Of a DNA stretch of 64,000 nucleotides, positions 46,052 through 55,688 are shown piece after piece. Every line of letters begins with the position of its first letter. Within the stretch, counting starts at the first letter, position 1. The notes below the pieces were generated by a model. It ran no database searches. It saw only the letters and a program-made list of their open reading frames with translations, and had not been told where the DNA came from. Location of the stretch: positions 1 through 64,000 of the forward strand of contig NZ_JAERTY010000006.1 of the NCBI RefSeq assembly GCF_016746095.1. The letters run 5' to 3'. The translations under genes and the position numbers were made by a program. This DNA is from Sphingobacterium faecale. GTDB lineage: Bacteria > Bacteroidota > Bacteroidia > Sphingobacteriales > Sphingobacteriaceae.

Positions 46052-46516
46052 TTATTGTTTTCCAAAAAGCTTATTGACATCCTTCTCGCTCAATCTAACG
46101 CTTAGCATCTTTTGATAAGGAGCGCTTTTGTAAGCATGTCCTATTCTTAATACGCGCCCCCCTATCAACTTGTCATAGTGCAGAAATAGGTAAGAGTCCC
46201 CCATATCTATTTTAACGGGGAGATCCACTTTCTCCGTAAAGCCATCTATGATGACCGTATAGAGATAATCAAAATCCTGCTGGGTCTGTATGACAATTTC
46301 ACCAAAGGACATTTCCTCCTTTTCTTCACCATAGCTGCGGTAATAGATTTTTTTCTGTCCATTTTTTAGCTCGAGACTTCCGATCTCGTAGACGGTATTC
46401 TTTCCGGATCGGTATATTTCTCTTTCGACTTCTTCTATTATACGTAGCTGTCCATAAGCCGCTTGCATAGTGCCAGCAGCTAGTAGCAAGAATAGTATGA
46501 AATAATTTGACTTCAT
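46052..46516 (-). CDS. Small exported protein of unknown function next to locus D sigma gene
   Basis: A 154-residue protein with a signal peptide (1-22, TMQAAYGQ). The mature part is strand-rich and charged (VYEIGSLELKNGQKKIYYRSYGEEKEEMSFGEIVIQTQQDFDYLYTVI; ends LSEKDVNKLFGKQ). I do not recognise a family. It lies downstream of the minus-strand sigma gene by about 100 bases and in the same direction, so the two may share a transcript. None of the other loci has a counterpart. Confidence 0.65.
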   Translation of the reverse strand: MKSNYFILFLLLAAGTMQAAYGQLRIIEEVEREIYRSGKNTVYEIGSLELKNGQKKIYYRSYGEEKEEMSFGEIVIQTQQDFDYLYTVIIDGFTEKVDLPVKIDMGDSYLFLHYDKLIGGRVLRIGHAYKSAPYQKMLSVRLSEKDVNKLFGKQ

Positions 46517-46620
46517 GATCGTGTTTTTTTCAATTTAATAATTAGCTATGAGAATGCAGTATGTTATTTATCTCTTTTTTCATGCTTCCATTCTCTAAGG
46601 GCTTATTTCGGAAAGTAGGA

Positions 46621-47208
46621 TTAAGGTTCTCTATCAATCAGATAGGAAATCACAAGGTAGATGCTTATGTTGTGATCTCGAATAAATGCGAGGGATTTTG
46701 TGATGTAATTTTCGACGGTGCGTTTGGAAATCTGTAACTCCTCGGCAATTTCATCATTGCTCTTGTGTTCGAAGCGGCTCATCGTAAATACCTTTCGACA
46801 CTGGGGCGGTAACTGTGCTACCAGTGCTTCGATCTGTTCCATTATTTCTTTTGCTTCCAGATATTTTTGAGGAGTGATCGAGTTGATATCCTGTAGAAAG
46901 TTACTGAGATGGATAAGGTACTTTTCTTTTACTTTTTCGGATCTATAGTGGTTGAGTATCTGGTATTTAGTGCTGTTGAAAAGATAGCCATATACTGATG
47001 ATTCGATACAGTCTAATTTATTCCAAAAATCAATAAACACTTCTTGTAGAATATCCTCGCTACGTTTTTTGTCACCTGTTTTGGTGTATATATAATACAG
47101 CAGTTTTTCTGAATAAGCATCATATGCTTGTTCAAATGCTTTGACCGTATCCCGGCGAAGCGTCAAAAGCAAATCCTGTTCCTTCATCTCTCCACAATTG
47201 TTCACCAC
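46621..47208 (-). CDS. Locus D: ECF RNA polymerase sigma-70 factor, divergent from its fecR
   Basis: A 195-residue FecI-type sigma factor; ATG 47187 (MKEQDLL) is a possible start. Region 2 about 20-85 (FEQAYDAYSEKLLYYIYTKTGDKKRSEDILQEVFIDFWNKLDCI), region 4 about 130-180 (LPPQCRKVFTMSRFEHKSNDEIAEELQISKRTVENYITKSLAFIRDH). A hydrophobic tail follows. In contrast to loci A, B, C and E, this sigma gene is on the minus strand, back to back with fecR. The 90-base gap between them must hold both promoters. Confidence 0.9.
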   Translation of the reverse strand: MVNNCGEMKEQDLLLTLRRDTVKAFEQAYDAYSEKLLYYIYTKTGDKKRSEDILQEVFIDFWNKLDCIESSVYGYLFNSTKYQILNHYRSEKVKEKYLIHLSNFLQDINSITPQKYLEAKEIMEQIEALVAQLPPQCRKVFTMSRFEHKSNDEIAEELQISKRTVENYITKSLAFIRDHNISIYLVISYLIDREP

Positions 47209-47303
47209 TGTATCATCTACAAAATAAATTTATTTGTATGTGTGTGTTCTTGGTCTGTTAAGTTACTATATAGCAAAGTTACTGATAACAGGCACATTTG
47301 AAA

Positions 47304-48413
47304 ATGGAAAAAGATTATTTCGATAAGCTTATTGAACAATATAGTAAAAACGAGCTCGGCAAGGAGAAGAGAAAAATAATGGACGATTGGTTTGAAGGAA
47401 TCCAGCATCCATCGGGAGGAGAATTGTGGACGGATGAAGAAAGGAAGAATATCAAAGCGATGATCCTATCGGAGGTAAAGCCAGTGAAAACGTTTGTGCC
47501 TCTATGGAAGAAAGTGGCGGTAGCGGCATCAGTACTGCTTGTCGGCACAGCTGTACTATGGATATATCAGCAGAAGAATATGGAGATAGATTCTGTGTCA
47601 CCGCTCGTAACAACCGATACGATCAAACCGGGAGAGGATAAAGGTATTCTGTATCACGCTAGCCAAGAACAGGTGCAGTTGAATAACCTTAGAAAAGATA
47701 GTGTATATGTGTTTGGTGGAATTGCGATAGAGCGGATCGCGGATAATGAGGTTAGAGTAATGCCCGGTGCCGACGGCGGGACCGAAATACAACATATACA
47801 CGCACCTAGAGGGGGCAACTTTATCGTGCAGCTGGAAGATGGATCAAGACTGACGCTCAATGCTAACTCCAGTATCTCTTTTCCTTCTTCGTTTGACGGG
47901 AGGTTGCGCGAGGTTAGTACGTCGGGTGAAGTTTTCTTTGAGGTCGAGAAAGATCGGTACAAACGTCCTTTTATCGTTAATGCGGGAAGCAGTACCATCA
48001 AGGTACTGGGGACTAAATTTAACGTCAACTTTAAAGAAGGCGAGTTCTTGAGGACGGCGCTGTTTGAAGGCAGTGTGCAGGTATCGAATAAAGGCTTTGA
48101 GGTTCGATTGGCACCTGGAGAAGAGCTGTGTGTGGATGCCAAAGGAAAATATACGGTACGCGAATTTGAGAGTGAACGTGTGGGAGCTTGGAAAGAAGGA
48201 TATTTCGCTTTGGATAACAAGAATATCGAGGAGATCATGGAGGAAGTAGCCGACTGGTACAATGTTGAAGTAAGCTATGCCGATGTAAATCTAGATATCC
48301 GATATCAGGGTAGTATATCGAAATTTTCAGACATACATACAGTTTTGGAAATATTAGCACTCGCTAAAGGAAATACATTTGAAATCAAAGGAAGGAGGAT
48401 TATGGTAAAGTAG
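47304..48413 (+). CDS. Locus D: FecR family anti-sigma factor
   Basis: A 369-residue inner membrane protein. The start is taken as ATG 47304 because the two upstream codons begin with TTG. The membrane helix is at about 69-88; the periplasmic FecR domain has APRGGNFIVQLEDGSRLTLNANSSISFP, SGEVFFEV and VLGTKFNVNF. A DUF4974-like C-terminus (ALDNKNIEEIMEEVADWYNVEVSY) is present. It lies 62 bases before susC, with the sequence TAACTAACCTA in between. Confidence 0.9.
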   Translation: MEKDYFDKLIEQYSKNELGKEKRKIMDDWFEGIQHPSGGELWTDEERKNIKAMILSEVKPVKTFVPLWKKVAVAASVLLVGTAVLWIYQQKNMEIDSVSPLVTTDTIKPGEDKGILYHASQEQVQLNNLRKDSVYVFGGIAIERIADNEVRVMPGADGGTEIQHIHAPRGGNFIVQLEDGSRLTLNANSSISFPSSFDGRLREVSTSGEVFFEVEKDRYKRPFIVNAGSSTIKVLGTKFNVNFKEGEFLRTALFEGSVQVSNKGFEVRLAPGEELCVDAKGKYTVREFESERVGAWKEGYFALDNKNIEEIMEEVADWYNVEVSYADVNLDIRYQGSISKFSDIHTVLEILALAKGNTFEIKGRRIMVK

Positions 48414-48451
48414 TCCGTGATTAATACCAATTCAGAAAAACTTATTTTTTA

Positions 48452-48462
48452 TAACTAACCTA
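48452..48462 (+). promoter_or_regulatory. susC leader element TAACTAACCTA (locus D copy)
   Basis: An 11-base sequence just upstream of the locus D susC start that recurs exactly at 60698-60708, directly before the locus E susC start. It may be a shared translation or transcription signal, or simply retained ancestry of the two leaders. Confidence 0.3.
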
Positions 48463-48475
48463 TAATTATTAAATA

Positions 48476-51400
48476 ATGAAGTACCTATTGGGAATTTGTT
48501 TGGCGATACTGACCAATATAAGTTGGGCGGTGTCATTACAGCGAATTCATATTGAAAAAAAACAACCGACACTACAGGAGTGTCTAAATGAAATAAAGAA
48601 GCAAACAGGGTATTCTTTTGTACATCTAGAGCATACTTTTGATCAAAAAGCTATTGTCTATGAAGACCTGAAGAACACTTCATTAAACGAGGCGTTGGAT
48701 AAGATTTTTGCAGGCAAAGAGGTGAGTTACGTCGTCCGAGAGAAGACGATCGTGTTGTCGCAGACCAAAAATTTGCAGAAGCAAAGACCTTATGAAATCA
48801 TCGTGCGCAATGGTGAAGGAAAGGCTGTCACGGGAGCTACCATTGCCTCTTCGGCGACAGGAAAAGCTTTTGGACAGACCAATAGCTCTGGAGTATATAA
48901 GGGGATGATTTCTACAGAACTTAAAACAATCCTTATAAAACATGTTAATTATGAAGATCTGATAGTTTCATTGGGTGAGCATATTACAGTGCAAGTTACC
49001 CTTAGGGAAAGAGAAAATGCTATTGATGAGACGGTTATTACAGGGATCTATGTTCGGGACAAAGAAAGTTTTACGGGATCATCTTCCACATTTACCGCCA
49101 AAGAACTGAAGATGATTGGCAATACGAATGTGCTACAAGCGTTGAAGACGTTAGATCCCTCTTTTGCCATTACAGAAAATAATCTCGCAGGGTCTGATCC
49201 CAATGTATTGCCCGATATCAATATCCGCGGCAAGACGAGTGTAATCGGTCTGCAGCAACAGTATACGGCCGATCCGAACCAACCGCTATTTATTCTAGAT
49301 GGATTCGAGTCCAGCCTTGCAGCAATCTTTGATTTGAGTATGGACCGCGTTGCGTCGATTACCTTACTCAAAGATGCGTCGGCGACTGCTATCTATGGTG
49401 CTAAAGCAGCAAATGGTGTTGTAGTGGTGGAAACTGTCAAGCCCCAAGCAGGGCAATTGAGACTCTCCTACAACAACAGTTTGAATTTCAGCTTTGCCGA
49501 TCTGACGGATTACAATTTGATGAATTCGGCAGAAAAATTACAGTTTGAAAAGCTATCTGGATTGTACGGCTCGCTAGATCAGTCTGGTAATATTCTTAAT
49601 GAGACAAGCGCGGAGGTATATAATAAGCGATTGGCAGAGGTGCGCAGAGGTGTGGATTCTTATTGGATGAATGAGCCTTTACGCAAGACACTGTCGGATA
49701 GGCATAATATTTTTGCCGAGGGGGGTGACGAACGTATCCGTTATGGGGTTGGGTTTAATTATGGAAATACGCGAGGTGTTATGAAAGGCTCCGATAGAAA
49801 CCTTATAGGTGGAAATGTACGGTTGACTTATCGTCTCCATAATTTTTCTTTTAGCAACTACTTTACAGTAGATCATAATAAAGCAGATAACAATGTAGTT
49901 CCGTTCTCTAGATTTTCGGAAACCAATCCCTATTACCGAAAGTATGACGAACTTGGAGCTATCAAGCGTGTACTTGAGCCTGCTACTGGTGGTAATAAGC
50001 AGATTCTAAATCCAATGTATGACTACTATCTGAAGAGTTTCAATACTGCAAGCAATCTTGATCTCCGCAATAATTTTGAAGCTGACTGGCGGGTATTGAA
50101 CGAGCTGCGTTTGCGTGGGAGGTTCTCGTTTGCTAGGACGAGTAGTGATTCAAAGCTATTCAATTCTCCATTATCCAGTGAGTTTGAAGAAGCTTCTGCA
50201 GATACTAAAGGACGTTTTAATGAGACAAATGGCAAAGGCAACAATTTTGATCTCGATTTTAGTGCTACATATGGAAAATCTTTTGGAGCCTCCCAAGAGC
50301 ATATCTTAAATACGGTGCTTGGCATGCGGGCCAACAAAAATAAAATTGAGAATAATGGCTATACAGTGGTCGGATACAAAGATGAAGACTTATGGGCACC
50401 CAACTTTTCAAATGGTTATCTAGAAGGGAGCAAACCGGCCTTCTCTTTTACAGACAAGCGGTCGCTCAGCTACTATATAAATGCAGGCTATTCTTACAAA
50501 AACACCTATTTACTGGATGCTAATTTCAGATACGACGGATCTTCTATATTCGGTGTGGACAATAAGTTTACCAATACATGGTCATTGGGATTGGCGTGGA
50601 ATGCGCACAATGAGGCTTTTTTTGCTGGTATCCGTGACCATATCTCCTTGTTGAAGTTGAGAGGATCAATGGGGAATCCGGGAAACCAAAACTTTGATGC
50701 CTATATGATGCATAATATGTATACGTATAATCTGGTTTACTCTAACCCGTTTGGATTAAGTGCATTGATCGGTAAATATGGAAATCCAGGTTTGCAGTGG
50801 CAGAAGACCTTAGACAGAAATTTTGGTCTTGATTTGGAGTCTATGCATAGAAAATTGCGTGTAAATATTGATTATTTCTATAAAACTACGGATCCGCTAC
50901 TCATCTATGTGCAGATACCTACCTCAACGGGCACCGGAAGTATGGCAATGAATATCGGAGCTCAAAAAACCACGGGTCTGACGGCCTTGGTCAATTACCA
51001 ATTGATGAGAAAGGCAGATTTTATGTGGTCGGCCAATCTCAATGCACGCCGCCTCAATTCATCATACTATGACATCGGTAATACACTAGGTCAGCTAAAC
51101 AATGAGAACACGAGCAAAAATCTACAGCGTTATTATGATGGAGGCAGTACGACAGCATTATGGGCGGTAAAGTCGTTGGGTATAGATCCAGGCACAGGGC
51201 GAGAGATGTTTGAGAAAAAAGACGGTACACAGAGCTTTGCGCACGATTACAAAGACGAACAGGAAATGGGGAATACCACACCTACATGGGAGGGAGTGGT
51301 CGGATCGAGCTTTTTCTACAAAGGCTTTAGTGCCTCGCTTAATTTCCGATATCGTGTGGGGGGGCAGATTTTCCTGAATACGCTTTATAACAAGGTGGAA

Positions 51401-51739
51401 AACATCAGCGTCGAAGGCTTGCAACGTAATCAGGATAAACGAGCATTGTATGATCGTTGGCAAAAGCCTGGAGATAAGACCCAATTTAAGTCTATTTCTT
51501 TAACAGAAAGCACGCCTATCTCCTCGAGGTTTATTGCTAATGAAAATACCTTTTCATGCGAGTCAGTTTCTTTAGGGTACGAAACTGATGCTGCATGGAC
51601 CAAGAGGTTGGGTATACATGGTTTTAATACTAGGGTTTACATGAATGAAATATTCCGGATTTCTACTGTCAAGAACGAGAGAGGTATTGATTATCCATTT
51701 GCACGTTCGATTTCATTGTCTATAGGGGCGCGGTTTTAA
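48476..51739 (+). CDS. Locus D: SusC/RagA family TonB-linked outer membrane protein
   Basis: A 1087-residue transporter with a short, normal signal peptide (1-19), unlike the extended N-termini in loci A, B, C and E. STN-like domain about 22-98 (IEKKQPTLQECLNEIKKQTGYSFVHLE). A regulatory-like domain (about 105-180), DETVITGIYVRDKESFTGSS (TonB box region) and the plug with ENNLAGSDPNVLPDINIRGK, LFILDGFESSLAAIFDLSMDRVASITLLKDASATAIYGAKAANGVVVVET follow. Ends ARSISLSIGARF. Very similar in plug sequence to the A and E SusCs. Confidence 0.93.
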   Translation: MKYLLGICLAILTNISWAVSLQRIHIEKKQPTLQECLNEIKKQTGYSFVHLEHTFDQKAIVYEDLKNTSLNEALDKIFAGKEVSYVVREKTIVLSQTKNLQKQRPYEIIVRNGEGKAVTGATIASSATGKAFGQTNSSGVYKGMISTELKTILIKHVNYEDLIVSLGEHITVQVTLRERENAIDETVITGIYVRDKESFTGSSSTFTAKELKMIGNTNVLQALKTLDPSFAITENNLAGSDPNVLPDINIRGKTSVIGLQQQYTADPNQPLFILDGFESSLAAIFDLSMDRVASITLLKDASATAIYGAKAANGVVVVETVKPQAGQLRLSYNNSLNFSFADLTDYNLMNSAEKLQFEKLSGLYGSLDQSGNILNETSAEVYNKRLAEVRRGVDSYWMNEPLRKTLSDRHNIFAEGGDERIRYGVGFNYGNTRGVMKGSDRNLIGGNVRLTYRLHNFSFSNYFTVDHNKADNNVVPFSRFSETNPYYRKYDELGAIKRVLEPATGGNKQILNPMYDYYLKSFNTASNLDLRNNFEADWRVLNELRLRGRFSFARTSSDSKLFNSPLSSEFEEASADTKGRFNETNGKGNNFDLDFSATYGKSFGASQEHILNTVLGMRANKNKIENNGYTVVGYKDEDLWAPNFSNGYLEGSKPAFSFTDKRSLSYYINAGYSYKNTYLLDANFRYDGSSIFGVDNKFTNTWSLGLAWNAHNEAFFAGIRDHISLLKLRGSMGNPGNQNFDAYMMHNMYTYNLVYSNPFGLSALIGKYGNPGLQWQKTLDRNFGLDLESMHRKLRVNIDYFYKTTDPLLIYVQIPTSTGTGSMAMNIGAQKTTGLTALVNYQLMRKADFMWSANLNARRLNSSYYDIGNTLGQLNNENTSKNLQRYYDGGSTTALWAVKSLGIDPGTGREMFEKKDGTQSFAHDYKDEQEMGNTTPTWEGVVGSSFFYKGFSASLNFRYRVGGQIFLNTLYNKVENISVEGLQRNQDKRALYDRWQKPGDKTQFKSISLTESTPISSRFIANENTFSCESVSLGYETDAAWTKRLGIHGFNTRVYMNEIFRISTVKNERGIDYPFARSISLSIGARF

Positions 51740-51741
51740 AA

Positions 51742-53241
51742 ATGATTATTATGAAGTTTAAAAATATATTATTGTACGGAACTGTTTCCTTGGTTTTGGG
51801 TTTTTCAGGATGTTCTAATTTTCTGGATGTCAAGCCTCTGGATAATATCATGGAAGATCAGCTTTTCAATTCGGTCAAGGGGTTTAATACAGCGATAAAT
51901 GGTGTTTATATCGAATTGAATACACCAAATGTATACGGAGAAAACCTTTCTGTCGGATTGGTTGATGTTATGGCTCAATATTATAATGTGACTAGCGCCG
52001 GGGAGCATAATTTTCGCTATTATAATACCTATGATTATGGTAATTCTAGCTACAAAGCCAAAACTGAAGCTATTTGGCAAAAATCCTTTAGTCTGATATC
52101 AAACCTTAATGCGGTGGTAGAGCAGTCCGAAAAGCAAAAAAGTATGCTGGGGGATACTTATTATGGTATATATCGAGGAGAAGCTCTAGCTATGCGTGCT
52201 TTTTTGCATTTCGATCTCTTGCGTCTCTTTGGATCCACTTATAAAGAAGATCTTCACACAGCAGTAATGCCCTATGTGACCAATACTGACCGGAAGGTAC
52301 AGCCTCTGGCGACTAATCAGGAAATGGTAGACTACATCTTGGGCGATTTATTGGCGGCAAAGACATTGCTCGAAAAAGTAGATCCTATTCTGACTCAGGG
52401 TGTCCTTAATGTAGATGGAGTGGATAATAATTATCTGACCTATAGACAATATAGGATGAACTATTTTGCTGTCTGTGGTTTATTAGCTAGGGTATATTTG
52501 TGGAGAGGAGACCGGATCAATGCACATAAATATGCGCTCGAAGTGATTGATTTGGGCCAGAAGTCAGGCAGCGAAATCTTTCCTTTTGTAATCCCTGCTG
52601 CTATATTCAACCGACCAGGGTATCCGGATCGCGTTTTTTCTACAGAGGTTTTATTTGCCTTGTATAACGATGGACGGACAAATGTCTACAACAAGCTGTT
52701 TAATTATACACTGAATTCCTCTACGATTTTAACGTTTACAGGAGCTCTATCTAGCCCGACAGGGCGTGTCAAGCAGCTGTATCCTGATGAAAATGATTAT
52801 CGCTATAAAGAGCATTGGAAAGAGGAGACGGTGTCGAATACCAAAGTGTTGTATTTTTCGAAGTTTGCCAATGTCACCGATAATAATGGTGTTTCTAATT
52901 CCTACAGATATATGATGCCTTTGATGCGTATTTCGGAAATGTATCTGATTGCCTCAGAAACAGCATTAACACTCACTGAGGGTACGAAATACTATAACAA
53001 AATTCAGGTGAATAGGGGGCTTCCGGAAGTTAGCTTTGCTGGTGTTGAAGAGCTGTCGGCTGCATTGCAGAACGAATATCTCAGAGAGTTTATCGGCGAA
53101 GGGCAGTCGTACTTCTATTTTAAGAGACTGCAACGTAGTGCTATACCTAGTCCTGTTCGACCTGGGATTGATGTCGTAAAGATGGATAAGGTACATTATA
53201 TGATGCCTCTTCCAGATAGTGAAACTAGCCAAAGAAATTAA
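51742..53241 (+). CDS. Locus D: SusD/RagB family lipoprotein
   Basis: A 499-residue surface lipoprotein (lipobox FSGC-SNFLDVKPLDN, Cys24 from the first ATG; ATG 51751 is an alternative). SusD features are NSVKGFNTAINGVYIEL, GEALAMRAFLHFDLLRLFGSTY, LMRISEMYLIASETA, YNKIQVNRGLPEV and EYLREFIGEGQSYFYFKRLQ. It starts two bases after the susC stop. It pairs with the locus D SusC. Confidence 0.93.
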   Translation: MIIMKFKNILLYGTVSLVLGFSGCSNFLDVKPLDNIMEDQLFNSVKGFNTAINGVYIELNTPNVYGENLSVGLVDVMAQYYNVTSAGEHNFRYYNTYDYGNSSYKAKTEAIWQKSFSLISNLNAVVEQSEKQKSMLGDTYYGIYRGEALAMRAFLHFDLLRLFGSTYKEDLHTAVMPYVTNTDRKVQPLATNQEMVDYILGDLLAAKTLLEKVDPILTQGVLNVDGVDNNYLTYRQYRMNYFAVCGLLARVYLWRGDRINAHKYALEVIDLGQKSGSEIFPFVIPAAIFNRPGYPDRVFSTEVLFALYNDGRTNVYNKLFNYTLNSSTILTFTGALSSPTGRVKQLYPDENDYRYKEHWKEETVSNTKVLYFSKFANVTDNNGVSNSYRYMMPLMRISEMYLIASETALTLTEGTKYYNKIQVNRGLPEVSFAGVEELSAALQNEYLREFIGEGQSYFYFKRLQRSAIPSPVRPGIDVVKMDKVHYMMPLPDSETSQRN

Positions 53242-53246
53242 CAATT

Positions 53247-54095
53247 ATGAAAAAGTTATTATTTAGACTATTGGGCCTGGTTGTAGTATTGTGTTCTGTG
53301 GCCTGCCAAAAAGATTTATTGACTTATGCCGGTAAAGAAGGGGTTTATTTTGGTGTACAATGGGGACCTGCACACGGAGATTCTACGGTATGGGCCTATC
53401 AACAGTATACCCCTATCGAATTCGTTAAAATGCAACATGTGATGACGACTACCATTACACTTCGTGTTATGGTGACAGGAGAGGCTAAAAACTATGATAG
53501 AAGTTTTGGCCTTGTGGTCAATGCGGATAGTAGTGATGTGATCGAGGGGGTAGATTTTGAGAAACTCCAGGCTAGTTATTTTATTCCTGCGGGCAAATCC
53601 TATATAGATGTACCGCTGACATTCAAACGGACGCCTGCGCTTCAGACTTCGACCAAGGTGCTTGGTGTCAATTTAGTGCCGTCGGCAGATCTGGATCTCT
53701 CTGTACCGACATGGTATCCTATCAAGCCGCATTGGTCTACATCAGGCAATCCAATATTTGATGCCACTTATCATCGTCTCGAACTGTCGGATTTTCCATC
53801 CCGGCCTGACACATGGATGGGGCTAGCCAATAATGGGGTTGAAGCAGGTTATCTTGGATTGTTTACGACCAAGAAATTCAACCTTATATGCGATTTGATG
53901 GATTTGTCGTATCAAGATTTTGAATCTACTGAGACCATGCCCAGTATACGGGTTGGCGTGATTAATCAGGCTATGCGCACCTATCTGGTCAGGGAGCATG
54001 ATGCGGGTAGACCTGTGTTGGAAGATGATGGTCGGTTGATGTGGGTGATGAGCGTTCCTTGGACTTCTGTGGTAGGGGTTCCTTATAAACCTTAA
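53247..54095 (+). CDS. Locus D: DUF4843 family lipoprotein
   Basis: A 282-residue lipoprotein (lipobox SVAC-QKDLLTYAGKEGVYF, Cys20). Shares with the locus A and C members the YDRSFGLVVNADSSDVIEGVDFEKLQASYFIPAG segment and a C-terminal part from DTWMGLANNGVEAGYLGLFTTKKFNLICDLMDL. Members sit between SusD and the PKD-like gene. Role unknown; probable surface accessory protein. Confidence 0.84.
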   Translation: MKKLLFRLLGLVVVLCSVACQKDLLTYAGKEGVYFGVQWGPAHGDSTVWAYQQYTPIEFVKMQHVMTTTITLRVMVTGEAKNYDRSFGLVVNADSSDVIEGVDFEKLQASYFIPAGKSYIDVPLTFKRTPALQTSTKVLGVNLVPSADLDLSVPTWYPIKPHWSTSGNPIFDATYHRLELSDFPSRPDTWMGLANNGVEAGYLGLFTTKKFNLICDLMDLSYQDFESTETMPSIRVGVINQAMRTYLVREHDAGRPVLEDDGRLMWVMSVPWTSVVGVPYKP

Positions 54096-54110
54096 AAATT
54101 ACGAGATAAA

Positions 54111-55676
54111 ATGAAAAAACTAAGCAGTTTGTTTTATATCCTATTAGTTCTGTTACTACTTGCAGGATGTAGTAAGGATCTGGGAAATTATGATTATGAA
54201 AATATTAACGAGGTCACTATATCGGGGATAGCTACTAGCTACACGTCAATATATGAAGACGTGTTGAAGATAGAGCCTGAGCTTAATATTACGAAGCCAG
54301 GAGAGGCGAGTGATAGATACACCTATGAATGGAAATTGGTAAAAAGCATGCCGTTCTCCGATGCAGATTGGGCTGGCGTGATTGTAGGGCGTACACGTGT
54401 ATTGAATTACGTCGTTACGGCTTATCCCGGCAGTTATATACTGTACTGCAAAGTGACCGACACGGATACCGGTGTCACCTGGAGCACTCGTGCTTCGTTG
54501 ACTGTAACGACACAGACTGCTACAGGGTTTTTACTGATCGGCGAGGATAGTGAAGGCTATGCCGAGGTAGAAATGATCACTATGCGGCCTGGAGCAGATA
54601 CAGTGATCCTTAAGGGATTGATACAGGACAAAGGTCTGCCCAAATTCAAAGGAGCTGTTAATATATTTCATACAGGTGGCACTAGTCGACCAACAGAAGC
54701 AAAATTATGGCTAGCTGGTGCAGAGGCTGGCTATTACGTCAATACATCTACATTTGAGTCTTCAGAGCGCAATGTGTTTAAAAGACTGATGTTCTCGAGT
54801 TATAATTTGCCCTCTACTATTTTTCCTGTAGACTATGCTCCGAAAGCAGCTGCAGTAAACGGGTCAGTTACAGGATCTCAACGCGTTATACTGACCAATA
54901 CGGGCGACCTGTTTACGGCTGGTATCATTTCAGGTGATATCTATGGTAATCCAGTGAACAGACTGTCTGTTGTGGATGGAGATCCTTTAATTAAGCTTGC
55001 GCCTTATATCATGCACGGCGGTACCAGTGGGCTTTCGGGGTATGTAGTTTTCGATAAGGACACTAACCGATTCCTGCGTACCTCCTCATCGAGTGCCACT
55101 AATCTTACGGTTATGGCCGATGGAGCACAGGACCCTTTTCCGTGGAACCAACCGCAAGGGCGGCGACTGATCTATGCTGAGAATACTAAAAATACGGATG
55201 GGGGTGCCTCGACAGGAAACGTTTTTGCCCTGATGAAAGATACACAAGGAAGCCACTATATCTATAAATTTTCGGCATATGGTACACCGAGCAAAAAGAA
55301 CGGATATACCATTCCAGATCGTTTCAATACTACCATAGCTCAATCGAGTCTGTTTGCTTTTGCGAGTACACGTACTGCAATGTATTTTGCTGTGGGCAGT
55401 GTCTTGTATGCGTATGATTACAACCCCGGCAATGAGCGGATTGTTCTTATAAAAGATTTTGGAGAGGAGATTACCATGCTTCATGCGGATATTCAGGCCA
55501 GTACTACCAGTTTAGACCTGTATGTGGCCACGTACAGTCCGCAGGCACAAGGGACGATCCGTAAGATGGTACTCCAAAATAATACCAATACAATCGAGTT
55601 GAAAGAGGATCAAGAGGCCGTTTGGTCGGGTTTATCGAAGATCAAGACGATGAGCTGGAGAAATACTACACACTAA
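54111..55676 (+). CDS. Locus D: PKD-like family lipoprotein
   Basis: A 521-residue lipoprotein (LAGC-SKDLGNYDYENINE, Cys20). PKD-like N-terminal domain (about 30-140, YTYEWKLVKSM, GSYILYCKVTDTDTGVTWSTRASLTV) and a strand-rich remainder ending SGLSKIKTMSWRNTTH, in line with the shared GxxKIxSxTYR-type end in loci A and C. Role unknown. Followed after 12 bases by the double thioredoxin gene. Confidence 0.85.
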   Translation: MKKLSSLFYILLVLLLLAGCSKDLGNYDYENINEVTISGIATSYTSIYEDVLKIEPELNITKPGEASDRYTYEWKLVKSMPFSDADWAGVIVGRTRVLNYVVTAYPGSYILYCKVTDTDTGVTWSTRASLTVTTQTATGFLLIGEDSEGYAEVEMITMRPGADTVILKGLIQDKGLPKFKGAVNIFHTGGTSRPTEAKLWLAGAEAGYYVNTSTFESSERNVFKRLMFSSYNLPSTIFPVDYAPKAAAVNGSVTGSQRVILTNTGDLFTAGIISGDIYGNPVNRLSVVDGDPLIKLAPYIMHGGTSGLSGYVVFDKDTNRFLRTSSSSATNLTVMADGAQDPFPWNQPQGRRLIYAENTKNTDGGASTGNVFALMKDTQGSHYIYKFSAYGTPSKKNGYTIPDRFNTTIAQSSLFAFASTRTAMYFAVGSVLYAYDYNPGNERIVLIKDFGEEITMLHADIQASTTSLDLYVATYSPQAQGTIRKMVLQNNTNTIELKEDQEAVWSGLSKIKTMSWRNTTH

Positions 55677-55688
55677 ATTTAAAAAACA

